DNA from: Roseburia sp. | Lineage (GTDB): Bacteria; Bacillota_A; Clostridia; Lachnospirales; Lachnospiraceae | Direction of reading: 5' to 3' | Length of the DNA: 64,000 bases | NCBI GenBank assembly: GCA_019411365.1 | Contig: DXQT01000003.1 | Coordinates: 1 to 64,000 of the forward strand | Part shown: one piece after another, positions 34,576-43,478 of the stretch | Position numbering within the stretch: position 1 is the first letter of the stretch | How the letters are laid out: every line of letters begins with the position of its first letter | The notes under the pieces: model-generated | Database searches by the model: none | What the model saw: only the letters and a program-made list of their open reading frames with translations | What the model was told of the DNA's origin: nothing | Program-made: the position numbers and the translations under genes

Positions 34576-35355
34576 TTATAGGGTAAGATATTGGCGGATG
34601 GTTTTCAATGCAGACTTTTCCAGACGGCTGACCTGTGCCTGGGAAATATGGATCTCATCCGCCACTTCCATCTGTGTTTTTCCTTCAAAAAAGCGGAGGT
34701 TGATAATGAAGTTTTCGCGTTCTGACAGGTGGTTCATGGCATCACTTAGAGAGAGCTTTTCCACCCAGTTTTCTTCTTTATTTTTCTTATCACTGATCTG
34801 ATCCATGACATAGAGGGTATCGCCCCCATCGGTGTAGACCGGATCATAGAGGCTTACCGGACTCTGGATCGCATCCAGTGCGTATAAAATGTCTTCTGCG
34901 GCAACCCCGGATTCCTTTGCGATTTCCTGCAGTGTAGGTTCCTTAAATGAATTTCTGGACAGAACTTCCTTGGCGTGGATCGCTTTGTAGGCAGTGTCAC
35001 GGAGGGAACGGCTCACACGGATACTATTGTTGTCGCGCAGATATCTGCGGATCTCCCCGATGATCATAGGTACCGCATAAGTGGAAAATTTTACCTGTAG
35101 ATCAGGATTAAAGTTGTCAATGGATTTGATCAGTCCGATACAGCCAATCTGGAACAGATCATCAAGATTTTCATGGCTGCCGGAGAAACGCTTGATCACA
35201 CTTAACACAAGGCGCAGGTTGCCTTTGATATACATCTCTCTTGCTTCCTGATCGCCCTGCCGGATCCGTGCAAACAGAGCTTCTTTTTCGGTTTCTTTTA
35301 AAATTGGGAGTTTGGCGGTATTGACGCCACAGATTTCTACTTTATATGCAGGCAT
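34576..35355 (-). CDS. sigG: Forespore sporulation sigma factor sigma-G
   Basis: Sigma factor of 259 residues, active late in the forespore. The N-terminal anti-sigma-binding segment (YKVEICGVNTAKLPIL) is the sigma-G hallmark. Region 2 is NLRLVLSVIKRFSG to KFSTYAVPMIIGEIRRYL, region 3 follows, and region 4 ends in EIHISQAQVSRLEKSA. In Bacillus sigG directly follows sigE in the same direction. Here it is on the opposite strand, after a nuclease gene, and its stop lies 2 nt from the nuclease stop without any terminator between. Confidence 0.95.
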   Translation of the reverse strand: MPAYKVEICGVNTAKLPILKETEKEALFARIRQGDQEAREMYIKGNLRLVLSVIKRFSGSHENLDDLFQIGCIGLIKSIDNFNPDLQVKFSTYAVPMIIGEIRRYLRDNNSIRVSRSLRDTAYKAIHAKEVLSRNSFKEPTLQEIAKESGVAAEDILYALDAIQSPVSLYDPVYTDGGDTLYVMDQISDKKNKEENWVEKLSLSDAMNHLSERENFIINLRFFEGKTQMEVADEIHISQAQVSRLEKSALKTIRQYLTL

Positions 35356-35485
35356 GTTGCTATCCTCCGGTCTTTTCTAAAATCAGGATCAGCTCCGAGG
35401 TCTGTCGATGTCGGATGCTATTAATGAGGATGTGGCATTTAAGAAAAAATTATACAGAAAGAAACTTTTTTTTATTGGAAAAAAA

Positions 35486-35494
35486 TGCTATACT
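35486..35494 (+). promoter_or_regulatory. Extended -10 promoter
   Basis: TGCTATACT, an extended -10 element about 95 nt before the hypothetical gene at 35591; the -35 region is only T-rich. Confidence 0.4.
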
Positions 35495-35590
35495 ATACAC
35501 GGTAAGAAAATCGTTTCAGTAGAGACGGATTGTTTAAAAAAAGCATAATCAAATGGGATACGAAGAATACAACAAGAGGCTGGTGCATAT

Positions 35591-35890
35591 ATGAAAGATT
35601 TGATCGATGAGAAGAACAGACAGGAAAAAATGAAAAGAAGTATCATAAAATACTGGAATGTTTCCTATGGTTCCCCGGAAGCAATTGGTGGCGAAGAGGA
35701 AGAAAAAGAGCGGGAACATGCCGCCGGCATATATCCACAGGAAAATCATGTCTATGACGAAGAGTCAGAGTTAAAACAGGCAGAGATCGAGGCAATCGAT
35801 GAAGTGTCACAGACAAAAATCCAACAGATCCTGCATGAGAAAGATGACAGATTACAGAACCTGATCGAACATGAGCAGCATGAGGGATAG
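35591..35890 (+). CDS. Hypothetical charged protein, 99 aa
   Basis: A short soluble protein, very rich in Glu (EEEEKEREHAAG) with helical charged ends. No membrane segment, no Cys and no known motif. It may be a coiled-coil small protein. It stands upstream of the DapF homologue in the same direction, with a 96-nt gap. I do not recognise the family, and real expression is supported only by reading-frame length and the promoter-like element upstream. Confidence 0.5.
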   Translation: MKDLIDEKNRQEKMKRSIIKYWNVSYGSPEAIGGEEEEKEREHAAGIYPQENHVYDEESELKQAEIEAIDEVSQTKIQQILHEKDDRLQNLIEHEQHEG

Positions 35891-35986
35891 GAATCCTGAA
35901 GCTGTTTTGGCAGGGTTGCGGGCAGATGCACATTTTGTAGTCTGCCACATAATGTAATAGTAAGAACAGGCGATGGTGGGATCGTT

Positions 35987-36826
35987 TTGGTTACATTAAA
36001 AAAGTATCACGGTCTTGGGAATGATTATCTGATCTATGATCCGAATCAGAACCGTGAATTATTACAGGAACGGCAGATACAGCTGTTGTGCAGGCGCAAT
36101 ACCGGGGTGGGAGCAGACGGTATTTTATCTGGTCCTGTGTTTGAGAATGAAAAAATAAAAGTACGTATTTTTAATCCGGATGGAAGTGAAGCTGAGAGAA
36201 GCGGCAACGGCATCCGGATTTTTTCAAAGTATCTGAAAGATGCCGGATATGTGAAAGAAAAGTGCTATGAACTCTGGACAAAGGCAGGACCGGTACAGGT
36301 GGAGTTTTTAGATGAGGATGCATCGCGCATGAAAGTCGATATGGGATATGCCGCATTTGGAGCAGACAGTATCCATGCGGTAGGATTTGAGGGAGATATG
36401 ATCAATGAATCCGTTTTCTTCTGTGATAATTTTTACAATATCACCTGCGTGTCCATGGGAAACCCAAACTGTGTCGTGATGATGGAAGAAATCAGCAAGA
36501 ATAAAGCGTTGCATTTAGGACCATATGTGGAAAATTCAAAATATTTTCCAAACCGGATCAATATGCAGCTCTGTCACGTAGTTGACCGGGAAAATATTCA
36601 GATTGAAATCTATGAGCGGGGAGCCGGGTACACATATGCGTCAGGCACGGGAGCCTGTGCGGCGGCATCTGCAGCACATAAACTCGGACTGGTGGGAAAC
36701 CGTGTGCAGGTTCATATGCAGGGCGGAGATCTGCTTGTGGAATTTGCAGAGGACGACCGCGTGTTTATGACAGGACCTGTGGTTTATATCGGAAGTATTA
36801 CGCTGGCGGAAAATTTTTTTGCTTAA
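35987..36826 (+). CDS. dapF: Diaminopimelate epimerase homologue with both catalytic Cys replaced by Ser
   Basis: A 279-residue member of the DapF family, starting at TTG 35987 after GGTGGG. Normal DapF interconverts LL- and meso-diaminopimelate with two cysteines as acid/base pair, found in the motifs CGNG and ACGTGA. Here the motifs read RSGNGIRIF (Ser72) and YASGTGACAA (Ser219). The GNPH motif is GNPNC. The overall fold signatures remain (GLGNDYLIYD, RIFNPDGSEAE, ERGAG). The protein may therefore be an epimerase with altered chemistry, a racemase for another amino acid, or inactive. The name dapF reflects family, not proven activity. Confidence 0.8.
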   Translation: MVTLKKYHGLGNDYLIYDPNQNRELLQERQIQLLCRRNTGVGADGILSGPVFENEKIKVRIFNPDGSEAERSGNGIRIFSKYLKDAGYVKEKCYELWTKAGPVQVEFLDEDASRMKVDMGYAAFGADSIHAVGFEGDMINESVFFCDNFYNITCVSMGNPNCVVMMEEISKNKALHLGPYVENSKYFPNRINMQLCHVVDRENIQIEIYERGAGYTYASGTGACAAASAAHKLGLVGNRVQVHMQGGDLLVEFAEDDRVFMTGPVVYIGSITLAENFFA

Positions 36827-36899
36827 ATTGGAAAATTTCTTGGTGTTGTGAATACTGCACAGCAGGGCATATGGGAACCATCATAAAAAAGTCTTGCAA

Positions 36900-36927
36900 T
36901 TGCAGGCAGAATATGATAGTTTATAAA
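36900..36927 (+). promoter_or_regulatory. Possible queT promoter
   Basis: TTGCAG, 16 bp, TATAAA. The start point would fall in the stem of the terminator at 36926-36956, so this is tentative. Confidence 0.35.
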
Positions 36928-36956
36928 TCGTTGTGTGAATAACACAACGATTTTTT
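36926..36956 (+). terminator. Intrinsic terminator after the dapF homologue
   Basis: AATCGTTGTGT pairs with ACACAACGATT, followed by T-rich sequence. Confidence 0.85.
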
Positions 36957-36986
36957 CATGCAGAGGTACAATTCTGCAAAAACAAA

Positions 36987-37029
36987 CGTCAGTTCGGAAC
37001 CTTCCTGACGAAAAACAAAACTAAAGGAG
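36987..37029 (+). ncRNA. Candidate preQ1 class I-like riboswitch of queT
   Basis: A compact hairpin CGTCAG/CTGACG (36987-36992, 37005-37010) has a 12-nt loop TTCGGAACCTTC. The A-rich tail AAAAACAAAACTAAAGGAG reaches the ribosome binding site. Loop bases CCTT (37000-37003) can pair with AAGG (37024-37027) of that site and form the H-type pseudoknot typical of preQ1-I switches, hiding the site. The downstream gene is a queuosine-precursor transporter, the expected target. Confidence 0.6.
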
Positions 37030-37037
37030 AAAAACAT

Positions 37038-37550
37038 ATGAGAAACAAAAAGGTATTATTTCTTACCCAGGCTGCAGTGATCGCAGCGATCTACGTTGTG
37101 CTGACTATTTTTATCAGTGCATTTAACTTAGCTTCCGGTGCCATTCAGGTACGAATTTCCGAAGCACTTACCATTTTACCATTTTTTACACCGGCAGCGA
37201 TTCCGGGACTGGCGATCGGGTGTCTGTTGAGCAATCTGCTGACAGGGGCAGCGGTTTATGATGTCGTGTTCGGAAGCCTTGCAACATTACTCGGTGCAGT
37301 CGGAACATATTTACTGCGGAAACATAAGTTTTTGTGCACGCTTCCTCCGGTGATCGCAAATATGGTGATCATTCCATTTGTATTGCGCTATGGATACGGA
37401 CTTGCGATGGAAGTTGGTGGACATGATGTCGCAATTCCTTTTTACATGCTGACCGTCGGCGCGGGAGAAGTGATCTGCTGCTGTATTCTTGGCTCTGTCT
37501 TATTGAATGCATTGGCAAAAATGAGAAATGTTATTTTTAAGAATGAATAA
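37038..37550 (+). CDS. queT: QueT-family queuosine precursor transporter
   Basis: A 170-residue membrane protein with about five helices, S component of an ECF-type transporter thought to import preQ1 or a related queuosine precursor. Recognisable parts are the start (FLTQAAVIAAIYVVLTI), VRISEALTILPFFTPAAIPG and GLAIGCLLSNLLTG. The site AAAGGAG stands before the ATG and is part of the likely riboswitch. A terminator follows at 37565, so it is a single-gene transcript. Confidence 0.88.
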   Translation: MRNKKVLFLTQAAVIAAIYVVLTIFISAFNLASGAIQVRISEALTILPFFTPAAIPGLAIGCLLSNLLTGAAVYDVVFGSLATLLGAVGTYLLRKHKFLCTLPPVIANMVIIPFVLRYGYGLAMEVGGHDVAIPFYMLTVGAGEVICCCILGSVLLNALAKMRNVIFKNE

Positions 37551-37564
37551 ATGTGAAGGTTATA

Positions 37565-37612
37565 AAAATGCCATGTCAAAGAGATAAAACTCTCTTTCTC
37601 ATGGCATTTTAA
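37565..37612 (+). terminator. Intrinsic terminator after queT
   Basis: AAATGCCATG pairs with CATGGCATTT, with an inner AGAGATAAAACTCTCT hairpin and a T-run. Confidence 0.85.
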
Positions 37613-37629
37613 TAATTTTTAAGAAAATA

Positions 37630-37658
37630 TTGACGATTTCTGAAAACGCAAGTAAACT
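37630..37658 (+). promoter_or_regulatory. Promoter of argS
   Basis: TTGACG, 17 bp, TAAACT, 45 nt before the ATG. Confidence 0.65.
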
Positions 37659-37702
37659 ATATAGTTAGCAGTATCTATAAGAGAGAACGAAAGGAAAAAG
37701 TT

Positions 37703-39490
37703 ATGAAGAAAATCTTGGATTTGATCACAGATGAAGTGACAAAAGCATTTACAGAATGCGGATATGATGCAAAATATGCAAAGGTTACTTTATCAAACAG
37801 ACCTGATCTTTGTGAATACCAGTGTAACGGCGCCATGGCAGCCGCCAAGGAATACAAAAAAGCCCCATTTATGATCGCAGACGAAGTGGTGGAAAAACTT
37901 GCTGCAAACCCGATTTTTGCGATGGCAGAATCTGTAAAACCGGGCTTCCTCAATCTGAAAATTGATGAGGCATACCTTGCAGATTATGTTGCAAAAATGC
38001 AGGAAGATGAGGGACGTTTTGGATGTGAAAAGACAGAAGCACCAAAGACCATTATGATCGACTATGGCGGACCAAACGTTGCAAAACCACTCCATGTAGG
38101 ACATCTGCGTTCTGCGATCATTGGTGAGAGTGTGAAGCGTATCGGCAAATTTATGGGACACAATGTGATTGGTGACGTGCATCTGGGCGATTGGGGACTT
38201 CAGATGGGACTGATCATCACAGAGTTAAAGTTAAGAAGACCGGAACTCGTTTATTTTGATGATGCTTACACCGGAGAGTATCCAGAAGAAGCACCATTTA
38301 CAATCTCTGAGTTAGAGGAGATTTATCCGACTGCCAGCAAGAAATCCAAAGAGGATGAGGCGTATAAGGAAGCCGCCATGCAGGCAACTTTTGAACTGCA
38401 GCACGGAAAACGCGGTTATCAGGCACTTTTAAAACATATTTTAAATGTGTCCGTGACAGACTTAAAGAGAAACTATGCAAACTTAAATGTTTCCTTTGAG
38501 CTATGGAAGGGCGAGTCTGATGCACAGCCATATATTCCGGATATGGTTCAGAAGATGAAGGACGATGGCTTTGCATACATCAGCGACGGCGCTCTTGTCG
38601 TGGATGTCAAAGAGGATACCGACACGAAAGAGATCCCACCATGCATGATCTTAAAATCAGACGGAGCTTCCCTTTACAATACAACAGACCTTGCAACTAT
38701 GGTATGGAGAATGAAAGACTATAACCCGGACGAGATTATTTACGTGGTAGACAAGCGTCAGGAGTTATATTTCACACAGGTATTCCGCTGCGCAAGAAAA
38801 ACAGGTATCGTAAAACCGGAAACAGAACTGAAGTTTTTAGGTTTTGGTACGATGAATGGCAAGGACGGAAGACCATTTAAGACTCGTGATGGCGGTGTGA
38901 TGCGTTTAGAGCATCTGATCTCCGGTATTAATGAGGAGATGCTTGCAAAGATCCAGGAGAACCAGAAGACAAAGGAGAACCTTGGGATCAGCACAGAGGA
39001 AGCGGAGAACACTGCAAAAATGGTCGCACTTGCAGCGATCAAATACGGTGATCTGAGCAATCAGGCAAGCAAAGATTACATCTTTGATATTGACCGCTTT
39101 ACTTCTTTTGAGGGAAATACAGGCCCATACATCCTGTATACGATCGTCCGTATCAAATCGATCTTAAACAAATATCACGGTCTTGGAAAAGATGACAGCG
39201 GTGCAGTCATCGGGGCGGCGCACTCTAAGAGCGAGAAAGATTTAATGTTAGAACTCTCCAAGTTCAATGCAGTGATGGAGAGCGCTTTTGAGGAGACAGC
39301 ACCTCATAAGATCTGTTCCTATATTTATGACCTCGCCAATGCATTCAACAGTTTCTATCATGGAACCAAGATCATGTCCGAGGAGAATGAGACAGTCCAG
39401 AAATCGTACATCCGTCTGTTAGAGCTTACAAAGTCCGTTCTTGAGACCTGTATCGATGTATTAGGATTTTCTGCACCGGAGAGAATGTAA
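37703..39490 (+). CDS. argS: Arginyl-tRNA synthetase
   Basis: Class I aminoacyl-tRNA synthetase of 595 residues that charges tRNA-Arg. It has the N-terminal Add1 domain, the HIGH-type motif in PNVAKPLHVGHLRSA, GDWGLQMG, a KMSKS-equivalent loop (PFKTRDGG) without the canonical lysines (common in ArgRS), and the C-terminal anticodon domain ending in LGFSAPERM. It has its own promoter and terminator; no T-box is visible in its leader. Confidence 0.95.
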   Translation: MKKILDLITDEVTKAFTECGYDAKYAKVTLSNRPDLCEYQCNGAMAAAKEYKKAPFMIADEVVEKLAANPIFAMAESVKPGFLNLKIDEAYLADYVAKMQEDEGRFGCEKTEAPKTIMIDYGGPNVAKPLHVGHLRSAIIGESVKRIGKFMGHNVIGDVHLGDWGLQMGLIITELKLRRPELVYFDDAYTGEYPEEAPFTISELEEIYPTASKKSKEDEAYKEAAMQATFELQHGKRGYQALLKHILNVSVTDLKRNYANLNVSFELWKGESDAQPYIPDMVQKMKDDGFAYISDGALVVDVKEDTDTKEIPPCMILKSDGASLYNTTDLATMVWRMKDYNPDEIIYVVDKRQELYFTQVFRCARKTGIVKPETELKFLGFGTMNGKDGRPFKTRDGGVMRLEHLISGINEEMLAKIQENQKTKENLGISTEEAENTAKMVALAAIKYGDLSNQASKDYIFDIDRFTSFEGNTGPYILYTIVRIKSILNKYHGLGKDDSGAVIGAAHSKSEKDLMLELSKFNAVMESAFEETAPHKICSYIYDLANAFNSFYHGTKIMSEENETVQKSYIRLLELTKSVLETCIDVLGFSAPERM

Positions 39491-39541
39491 GAAAAGAATA
39501 GAATAACAGTCATAAAAAGAAAGACAAGTCATAGAATTAGT

Positions 39542-39572
39542 CATGGGAGAAAACAAACTCCCATGGCTTTTT
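39542..39572 (+). terminator. Intrinsic terminator after argS
   Basis: CATGGGAG pairs with CTCCCATG, followed by GCTTTTTTT. Confidence 0.88.
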
Positions 39573-39623
39573 TTCTTTAAAAAAAGAATTCCGTGAGGAT
39601 GGAACAGAAAGTGAGGTGCCGCC

Positions 39624-40586
39624 TTGTGTGAAATAAGATTGTTGTTTCCGGTACATATGAGAACATTTTTTCAGGACGATACATGGCAGAGCGGGTTGGA
39701 GGAGATCCGGGTGAGAGTCGGACAACCAATCGAGTTTTGCTATGGAAGCGACAACTGTTATCTGATCGGCAAAGAAAAAGAACAAATGTTCTGTAGCGAA
39801 AAGGACTACAGAAGATGGGAAAAAGATCTGTACCATGCGAGCGAGGCTGATCTGCGGGAAATGTTAAATTATATCAGCAATTATTCGCTGTATGCCTACA
39901 AAGAGGAGATTAAGCAGGGGTATATCACGATCGAGGGAGGACACCGGGTTGGCGTGGCAGGGCAGACCGTTCTGGTGGATGGAAAAATTGCAGGGATCAG
40001 TCCAATCACGTTCTTAAATATCCGGATTGCCCACGAAAAGTGTGGATGCGCCAGAAAAATATTGCCGCTGATCCGGCAGAAGAACAGCATTTATAACACG
40101 TTGATCCTGTCGATGCCGGGAGCCGGAAAAACAACACTTTTGCGGGATTCCATCCGTGCGTTGTCGAATGGGGAGGCATATGGGATCAGGCTGAAGGTGT
40201 GTGTGGTGGATGAACGCTCGGAGATTGCGGCAAGTTTTCACGGTGTGCCACAGAATGACATGGGACCGAGAACCGATGTGATGGACGGCTGTGGAAAGGC
40301 AGAGGGAATGCAGCTTCTGATCCGTTCCATGTCACCGCAGATCATTGCGGTGGATGAACTTGGAGCCGAGTCAGATTTTTATGCGGTAGAGCAGGCATTA
40401 AACTGTGGGAGCAGAGTGCTTGGCACGATCCATGCAGGGAATATGAAAGAACTGTCGGAAAAACCGTATCTGAAACGGTGGATGGAGCGAAGACTTTTTC
40501 AGCGGTTCATTTTTCTGGAAAAAGAGACCAACGGGAGGAGAAAAATGCAGGTTTATGACGAGCATATGGAGCGGATCACATGTTAA
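39624..40586 (+). CDS. spoIIIAA: Stage III sporulation ATPase SpoIIIAA
   Basis: A secretion-type ATPase of 320 residues for the channel between mother cell and forespore. The Walker A motif is SMPGAGKTTLLRD, with Walker B-like IIAVDELG and the motif GTIHAG. The TTG at 39624 is preferred: GAGGTG stands 7 nt upstream, while the ATG at 39657 has no site. It is the first of eight genes, spoIIIAA-AH, tightly spaced in the usual order, a set known to depend on sigma-E. Confidence 0.93.
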   Translation: MCEIRLLFPVHMRTFFQDDTWQSGLEEIRVRVGQPIEFCYGSDNCYLIGKEKEQMFCSEKDYRRWEKDLYHASEADLREMLNYISNYSLYAYKEEIKQGYITIEGGHRVGVAGQTVLVDGKIAGISPITFLNIRIAHEKCGCARKILPLIRQKNSIYNTLILSMPGAGKTTLLRDSIRALSNGEAYGIRLKVCVVDERSEIAASFHGVPQNDMGPRTDVMDGCGKAEGMQLLIRSMSPQIIAVDELGAESDFYAVEQALNCGSRVLGTIHAGNMKELSEKPYLKRWMERRLFQRFIFLEKETNGRRKMQVYDEHMERITC

Positions 40587-41098
40587 AAGTGCTGGGAAGT
40601 ATGTTGATTCTTCTGGCAAGCGTTGGTTTTGGATTTCAGATCCAAATGGATCTGAAAAATCATTTGCGGCTGCTTTATGACATACGAAAACTGCTCTTTG
40701 ACATTGCAAATGAAACAGCGTATACAATGGATTCCATGGAGGTTGTGCTGGAACATTCGATACATAGCAGAAATCCATATCTAAATGAGATCTGCCGGGA
40801 GATGGGAGAGGGATTACAGAAGAAGGAAAGAGGATGTGGACAGGAACTCTGGCAGGAGCGGATCGAAGCGTGGCAGAAAAGGCTGGGGCTCTCTTCGGAG
40901 GAAAAAGAAATCTTTGCAGGGGCAGGATGTGCCTTTTTCGGAAAAAGCATGGGAGAAAATGAAAAAAGCCTGGAACATTATCTGGAACGTCTGGATTATG
41001 TGATCGATCAGGTGAGGGGAGAACAAAAGGAAAAACAGAAAGTGTATCAGACCGTCAGTGTGATGTGTGGGCTGATCATAATTCTTCTGTTTTTGTAA
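40580..41098 (+). CDS. spoIIIAB: Stage III sporulation protein AB
   Basis: A 172-residue protein with an N-terminal membrane helix (LGSMLILLASVGFGF), a helical middle resembling the GspF/PilC platform fold, and a C-terminal membrane helix (VMCGLIIILLFL). It probably anchors the SpoIIIAA ATPase at the membrane. Its ATG overlaps the spoIIIAA stop by 7 nt. Confidence 0.92.
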   Translation: MLKVLGSMLILLASVGFGFQIQMDLKNHLRLLYDIRKLLFDIANETAYTMDSMEVVLEHSIHSRNPYLNEICREMGEGLQKKERGCGQELWQERIEAWQKRLGLSSEEKEIFAGAGCAFFGKSMGENEKSLEHYLERLDYVIDQVRGEQKEKQKVYQTVSVMCGLIIILLFL

Positions 41099-41131
41099 AA
41101 GCTCCGAAAGCTGTGGAAAGGCAGGAACTTT

Positions 41132-41326
41132 ATGAGTGTAAATTTGATTTTTAAAATTGCTGCGGTTGGGATTTTAGTGACCGTGTTGAGTCAGGTGTTA
41201 AAACACAGCGGACGGGAAGAACATGCTTTTTTGACCAGTCTGGCGGGACTTATCATCGTGCTGTTCTGGATCGTGCCTTATATCTACGAACTGTTTGAGA
41301 CGATGCAGTCGCTTTTTACGTTATAA
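41132..41326 (+). CDS. spoIIIAC: Stage III sporulation protein AC
   Basis: A 64-residue membrane protein of two helices, normal length for SpoIIIAC. Landmarks are VNLIFKIAAVGILVTVLSQV and the GREEHAFLTSLAGLI turn. Part of the membrane platform of the feeding-tube channel with SpoIIIAD. A GGCAGGAAC site stands upstream. Confidence 0.92.
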   Translation: MSVNLIFKIAAVGILVTVLSQVLKHSGREEHAFLTSLAGLIIVLFWIVPYIYELFETMQSLFTL

Positions 41327-41366
41327 ATCATAGGGCAGTTACAGTCTGCTGGGGAGTGAAAAAGGC

Positions 41367-41750
41367 ATGGATATCATAAAAGTGGGGATTTTAGGTGTCG
41401 CAGCGGTTTTTCTGGCGATTCCGCTGCGTAAAGAGAAGCAGGAATACAGCATGTTTTTAAGCATGGCAGTCTGTATCTGCATTTTTATTTATATTATCAC
41501 AAAGGTTCAGATCGTGTTGGAATTTGTGGAGAAGTTAGAGGGGATGATCGACATTGACAGTACTTATATTGGTCTGGTGATCAAAATGGTGGGCATTACC
41601 TACGCGGCAGAATTTGCAGTAAATGTGTGCAAAGATGCCGGCTATGGAGCAATCGCAGGACAGATTGAAAACTTTGCCAAAATGTCGATCCTTGTGGTGA
41701 GTCTCCCGGTACTGATGGCATTTATTGATACGATAGGGAGCCTTTTATGA
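41367..41750 (+). CDS. spoIIIAD: Stage III sporulation protein AD
   Basis: A 127-residue polytopic membrane protein with about four helices (IIKVGILGVAAVFLAIPL; SMFLSMAVCICIFIYI) and the conserved stretch YIGLVIKMVGITYAAEFA. Channel platform component. Its stop overlaps the spoIIIAE start as ATGA. Confidence 0.92.
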   Translation: MDIIKVGILGVAAVFLAIPLRKEKQEYSMFLSMAVCICIFIYIITKVQIVLEFVEKLEGMIDIDSTYIGLVIKMVGITYAAEFAVNVCKDAGYGAIAGQIENFAKMSILVVSLPVLMAFIDTIGSLL

Positions 41751-42898
41751 GAAAAGTGGGATGGCAGTGGAAGATCATACTGTTTCTGATGTTCGCAGGG
41801 CTCTTTTGTCCGGTGAAGGTTCATGCAGAAGAGGCAGGTAGTTATCTGAGTGAACTTTCGGATGAGATGGACTATGGAAAATTGGATACATTTTTAGAAA
41901 ACTATGGCGTGGAGCAGGTTTCTTTTTCCGGTCTGGTGGAAGAATTGATGCAGGATGGGGTGAGCACAGCGTGGGGAGAACATGTGTTTTCTGCGATAAA
42001 AACATCACTCGTTGGGGAGATAGCAGCTAACCGGAAGATGCTTTTGGAAATTGTACTGCTGGCGTTCTGTTTTTCGGTTCTGAAAAACTTTGCGGGTGCA
42101 TTTCATGCGTCGTATATCTCGGAACTATGTTTTCTGCTGGTGTATTGTGTCATGGCAGTCATGCTTTTGCAGACATTTCTTCTCTTTCAGGAGGTCGTGT
42201 CGAAGTCGCTGGAAAGCTGTGTGGAATTTATGAAAGTCATGGTGCCGACGTTTTGTCTCAGCATGATGTTTGCCTCAAATGTGAGCAGTGCTGCGGGATT
42301 TTACCAGACCGCATTTCTGGTGATCTATCTGGTGGAGTGGCTGTTTTTAAATCTGCTGATGCCTCTGATCCATATTTATGTGCTGTTGGAAATGTTCGGT
42401 CATTTTGTGCCGGAGGAGCGCTTTTCAAATCTGACGGAACTGTTTTCTGAGGTGATCAACTGGGGGATAAAAATCGCAGGAGTGCTCGTATTGGGGCTGA
42501 ATGTAGTACAGAACCTGATTGGCCCGGCAAAAGACCGGATGGGGCATGGGATTTTTGCAAAAACGGCTTCTGTGATCCCGGGGCTTGGAAATGCGGTGGG
42601 CAGCGTGACCGAGCTGCTCCTTGGCGCAGGGATCGTCATGAAAAGCTGTGTGGGGACAGCGGGACTTGTGGTGCTTGTCCTGATCAGTCTTGTTCCCCTG
42701 CTCAAGGCGCTGTGCCTTGCATTCTTTTACAAACTGGCAGCGGCAGTGACTGAGCCTGTGTCGGATAAGCGGATCTCCGGCTGCTTAAAAGGTCTGGCAA
42801 ACGGAGGTATGCTCTATGTAAAACTGCTGGGATACAGTGTGCTGTTGTTTTTTGTGACGATCGCACTGACGGCGGCAGCGTCGGGATTTATTTATTGA
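41747..42898 (+). CDS. spoIIIAE: Stage III sporulation protein AE
   Basis: A 383-residue membrane protein with a signal-like N-terminal helix (FLMFAGLFCPVKVHA), a ~60-residue outer region, and seven or more membrane helices. Conserved parts include FKSLESC-like EVVSKSLESCVEFMK and LVPTFCLSMMFASNVSSAA-like segments typical of the family. It is thought to form part of the export channel in the mother cell membrane. Confidence 0.92.
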   Translation: MRKVGWQWKIILFLMFAGLFCPVKVHAEEAGSYLSELSDEMDYGKLDTFLENYGVEQVSFSGLVEELMQDGVSTAWGEHVFSAIKTSLVGEIAANRKMLLEIVLLAFCFSVLKNFAGAFHASYISELCFLLVYCVMAVMLLQTFLLFQEVVSKSLESCVEFMKVMVPTFCLSMMFASNVSSAAGFYQTAFLVIYLVEWLFLNLLMPLIHIYVLLEMFGHFVPEERFSNLTELFSEVINWGIKIAGVLVLGLNVVQNLIGPAKDRMGHGIFAKTASVIPGLGNAVGSVTELLLGAGIVMKSCVGTAGLVVLVLISLVPLLKALCLAFFYKLAAAVTEPVSDKRISGCLKGLANGGMLYVKLLGYSVLLFFVTIALTAAASGFIY

Positions 42899-42917
42899 GG
42901 ATAATGGGAAGGAGCCG

Positions 42918-43478
42918 ATGAACGGGATTTTTAGTTATCTGAAAAGCTATGTCATTCTTTTTCTTGTGCTCACGATACTGCTTGAGATGGTTCCGAAGGC
43001 GGGCATGCAGAAGTATATCCGTTTTTTTTCGCAGATGATCCTGGCCTTTGGACTGCTCTATCCGGTTTTGGGATGGATGGGAGAGAGTGACGCTTTTCTG
43101 GAAAAAATTGAATATCAGTCTTTTTTACAGAAGATGGAGGAGGTCCAGACAGATGCAGAAAAAATCACTTATCTGGACAATGATCACTATGTGAAAAAGT
43201 ATGAGGATGCCATTGCGCTTGATGTTACACAGATGGCACAGGAAGAAAATTTTGCAGTGAAGGAGATCGCAGTGGAGATGACAGAAAATTATGAGATCAA
43301 ATGTATCCGCATGACGCTGGCTAATCCGGTAAAGGAAGGGATTGTGATCGGAAAAGTTGTGCTGGAGGATGGACAGAAAAAACAGGCTTCTGAGGATAGC
43401 GCATATAAAAAATTAAAAGAAAAGCTGGTGAGTTATTATCAATTATCGGAAGAACAGTTGGATATCCTGTATGAATAG
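42918..43478 (+). CDS. spoIIIAF: Stage III sporulation protein AF
   Basis: A 186-residue protein with two N-terminal membrane helices (YVILFLVLTILLEMV and FSQMILAFGLLYPVLGW) and a soluble outer domain with a ring-building-motif-like fold. The end overlaps the spoIIIAG start by 8 nt. Confidence 0.9.
   Translation: MNGIFSYLKSYVILFLVLTILLEMVPKAGMQKYIRFFSQMILAFGLLYPVLGWMGESDAFLEKIEYQSFLQKMEEVQTDAEKITYLDNDHYVKKYEDAIALDVTQMAQEENFAVKEIAVEMTENYEIKCIRMTLANPVKEGIVIGKVVLEDGQKKQASEDSAYKKLKEKLVSYYQLSEEQLDILYE

Noticed and set aside
39509..39537. Sigma-E-like promoter GTCATAAA-N13-CATAGAAT before spoIIIAA
   Set aside because: It fits the consensus and the operon, but a strong terminator lies directly downstream (39542-39572), so its transcripts would end before the gene. 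It remains possible only with read-through.
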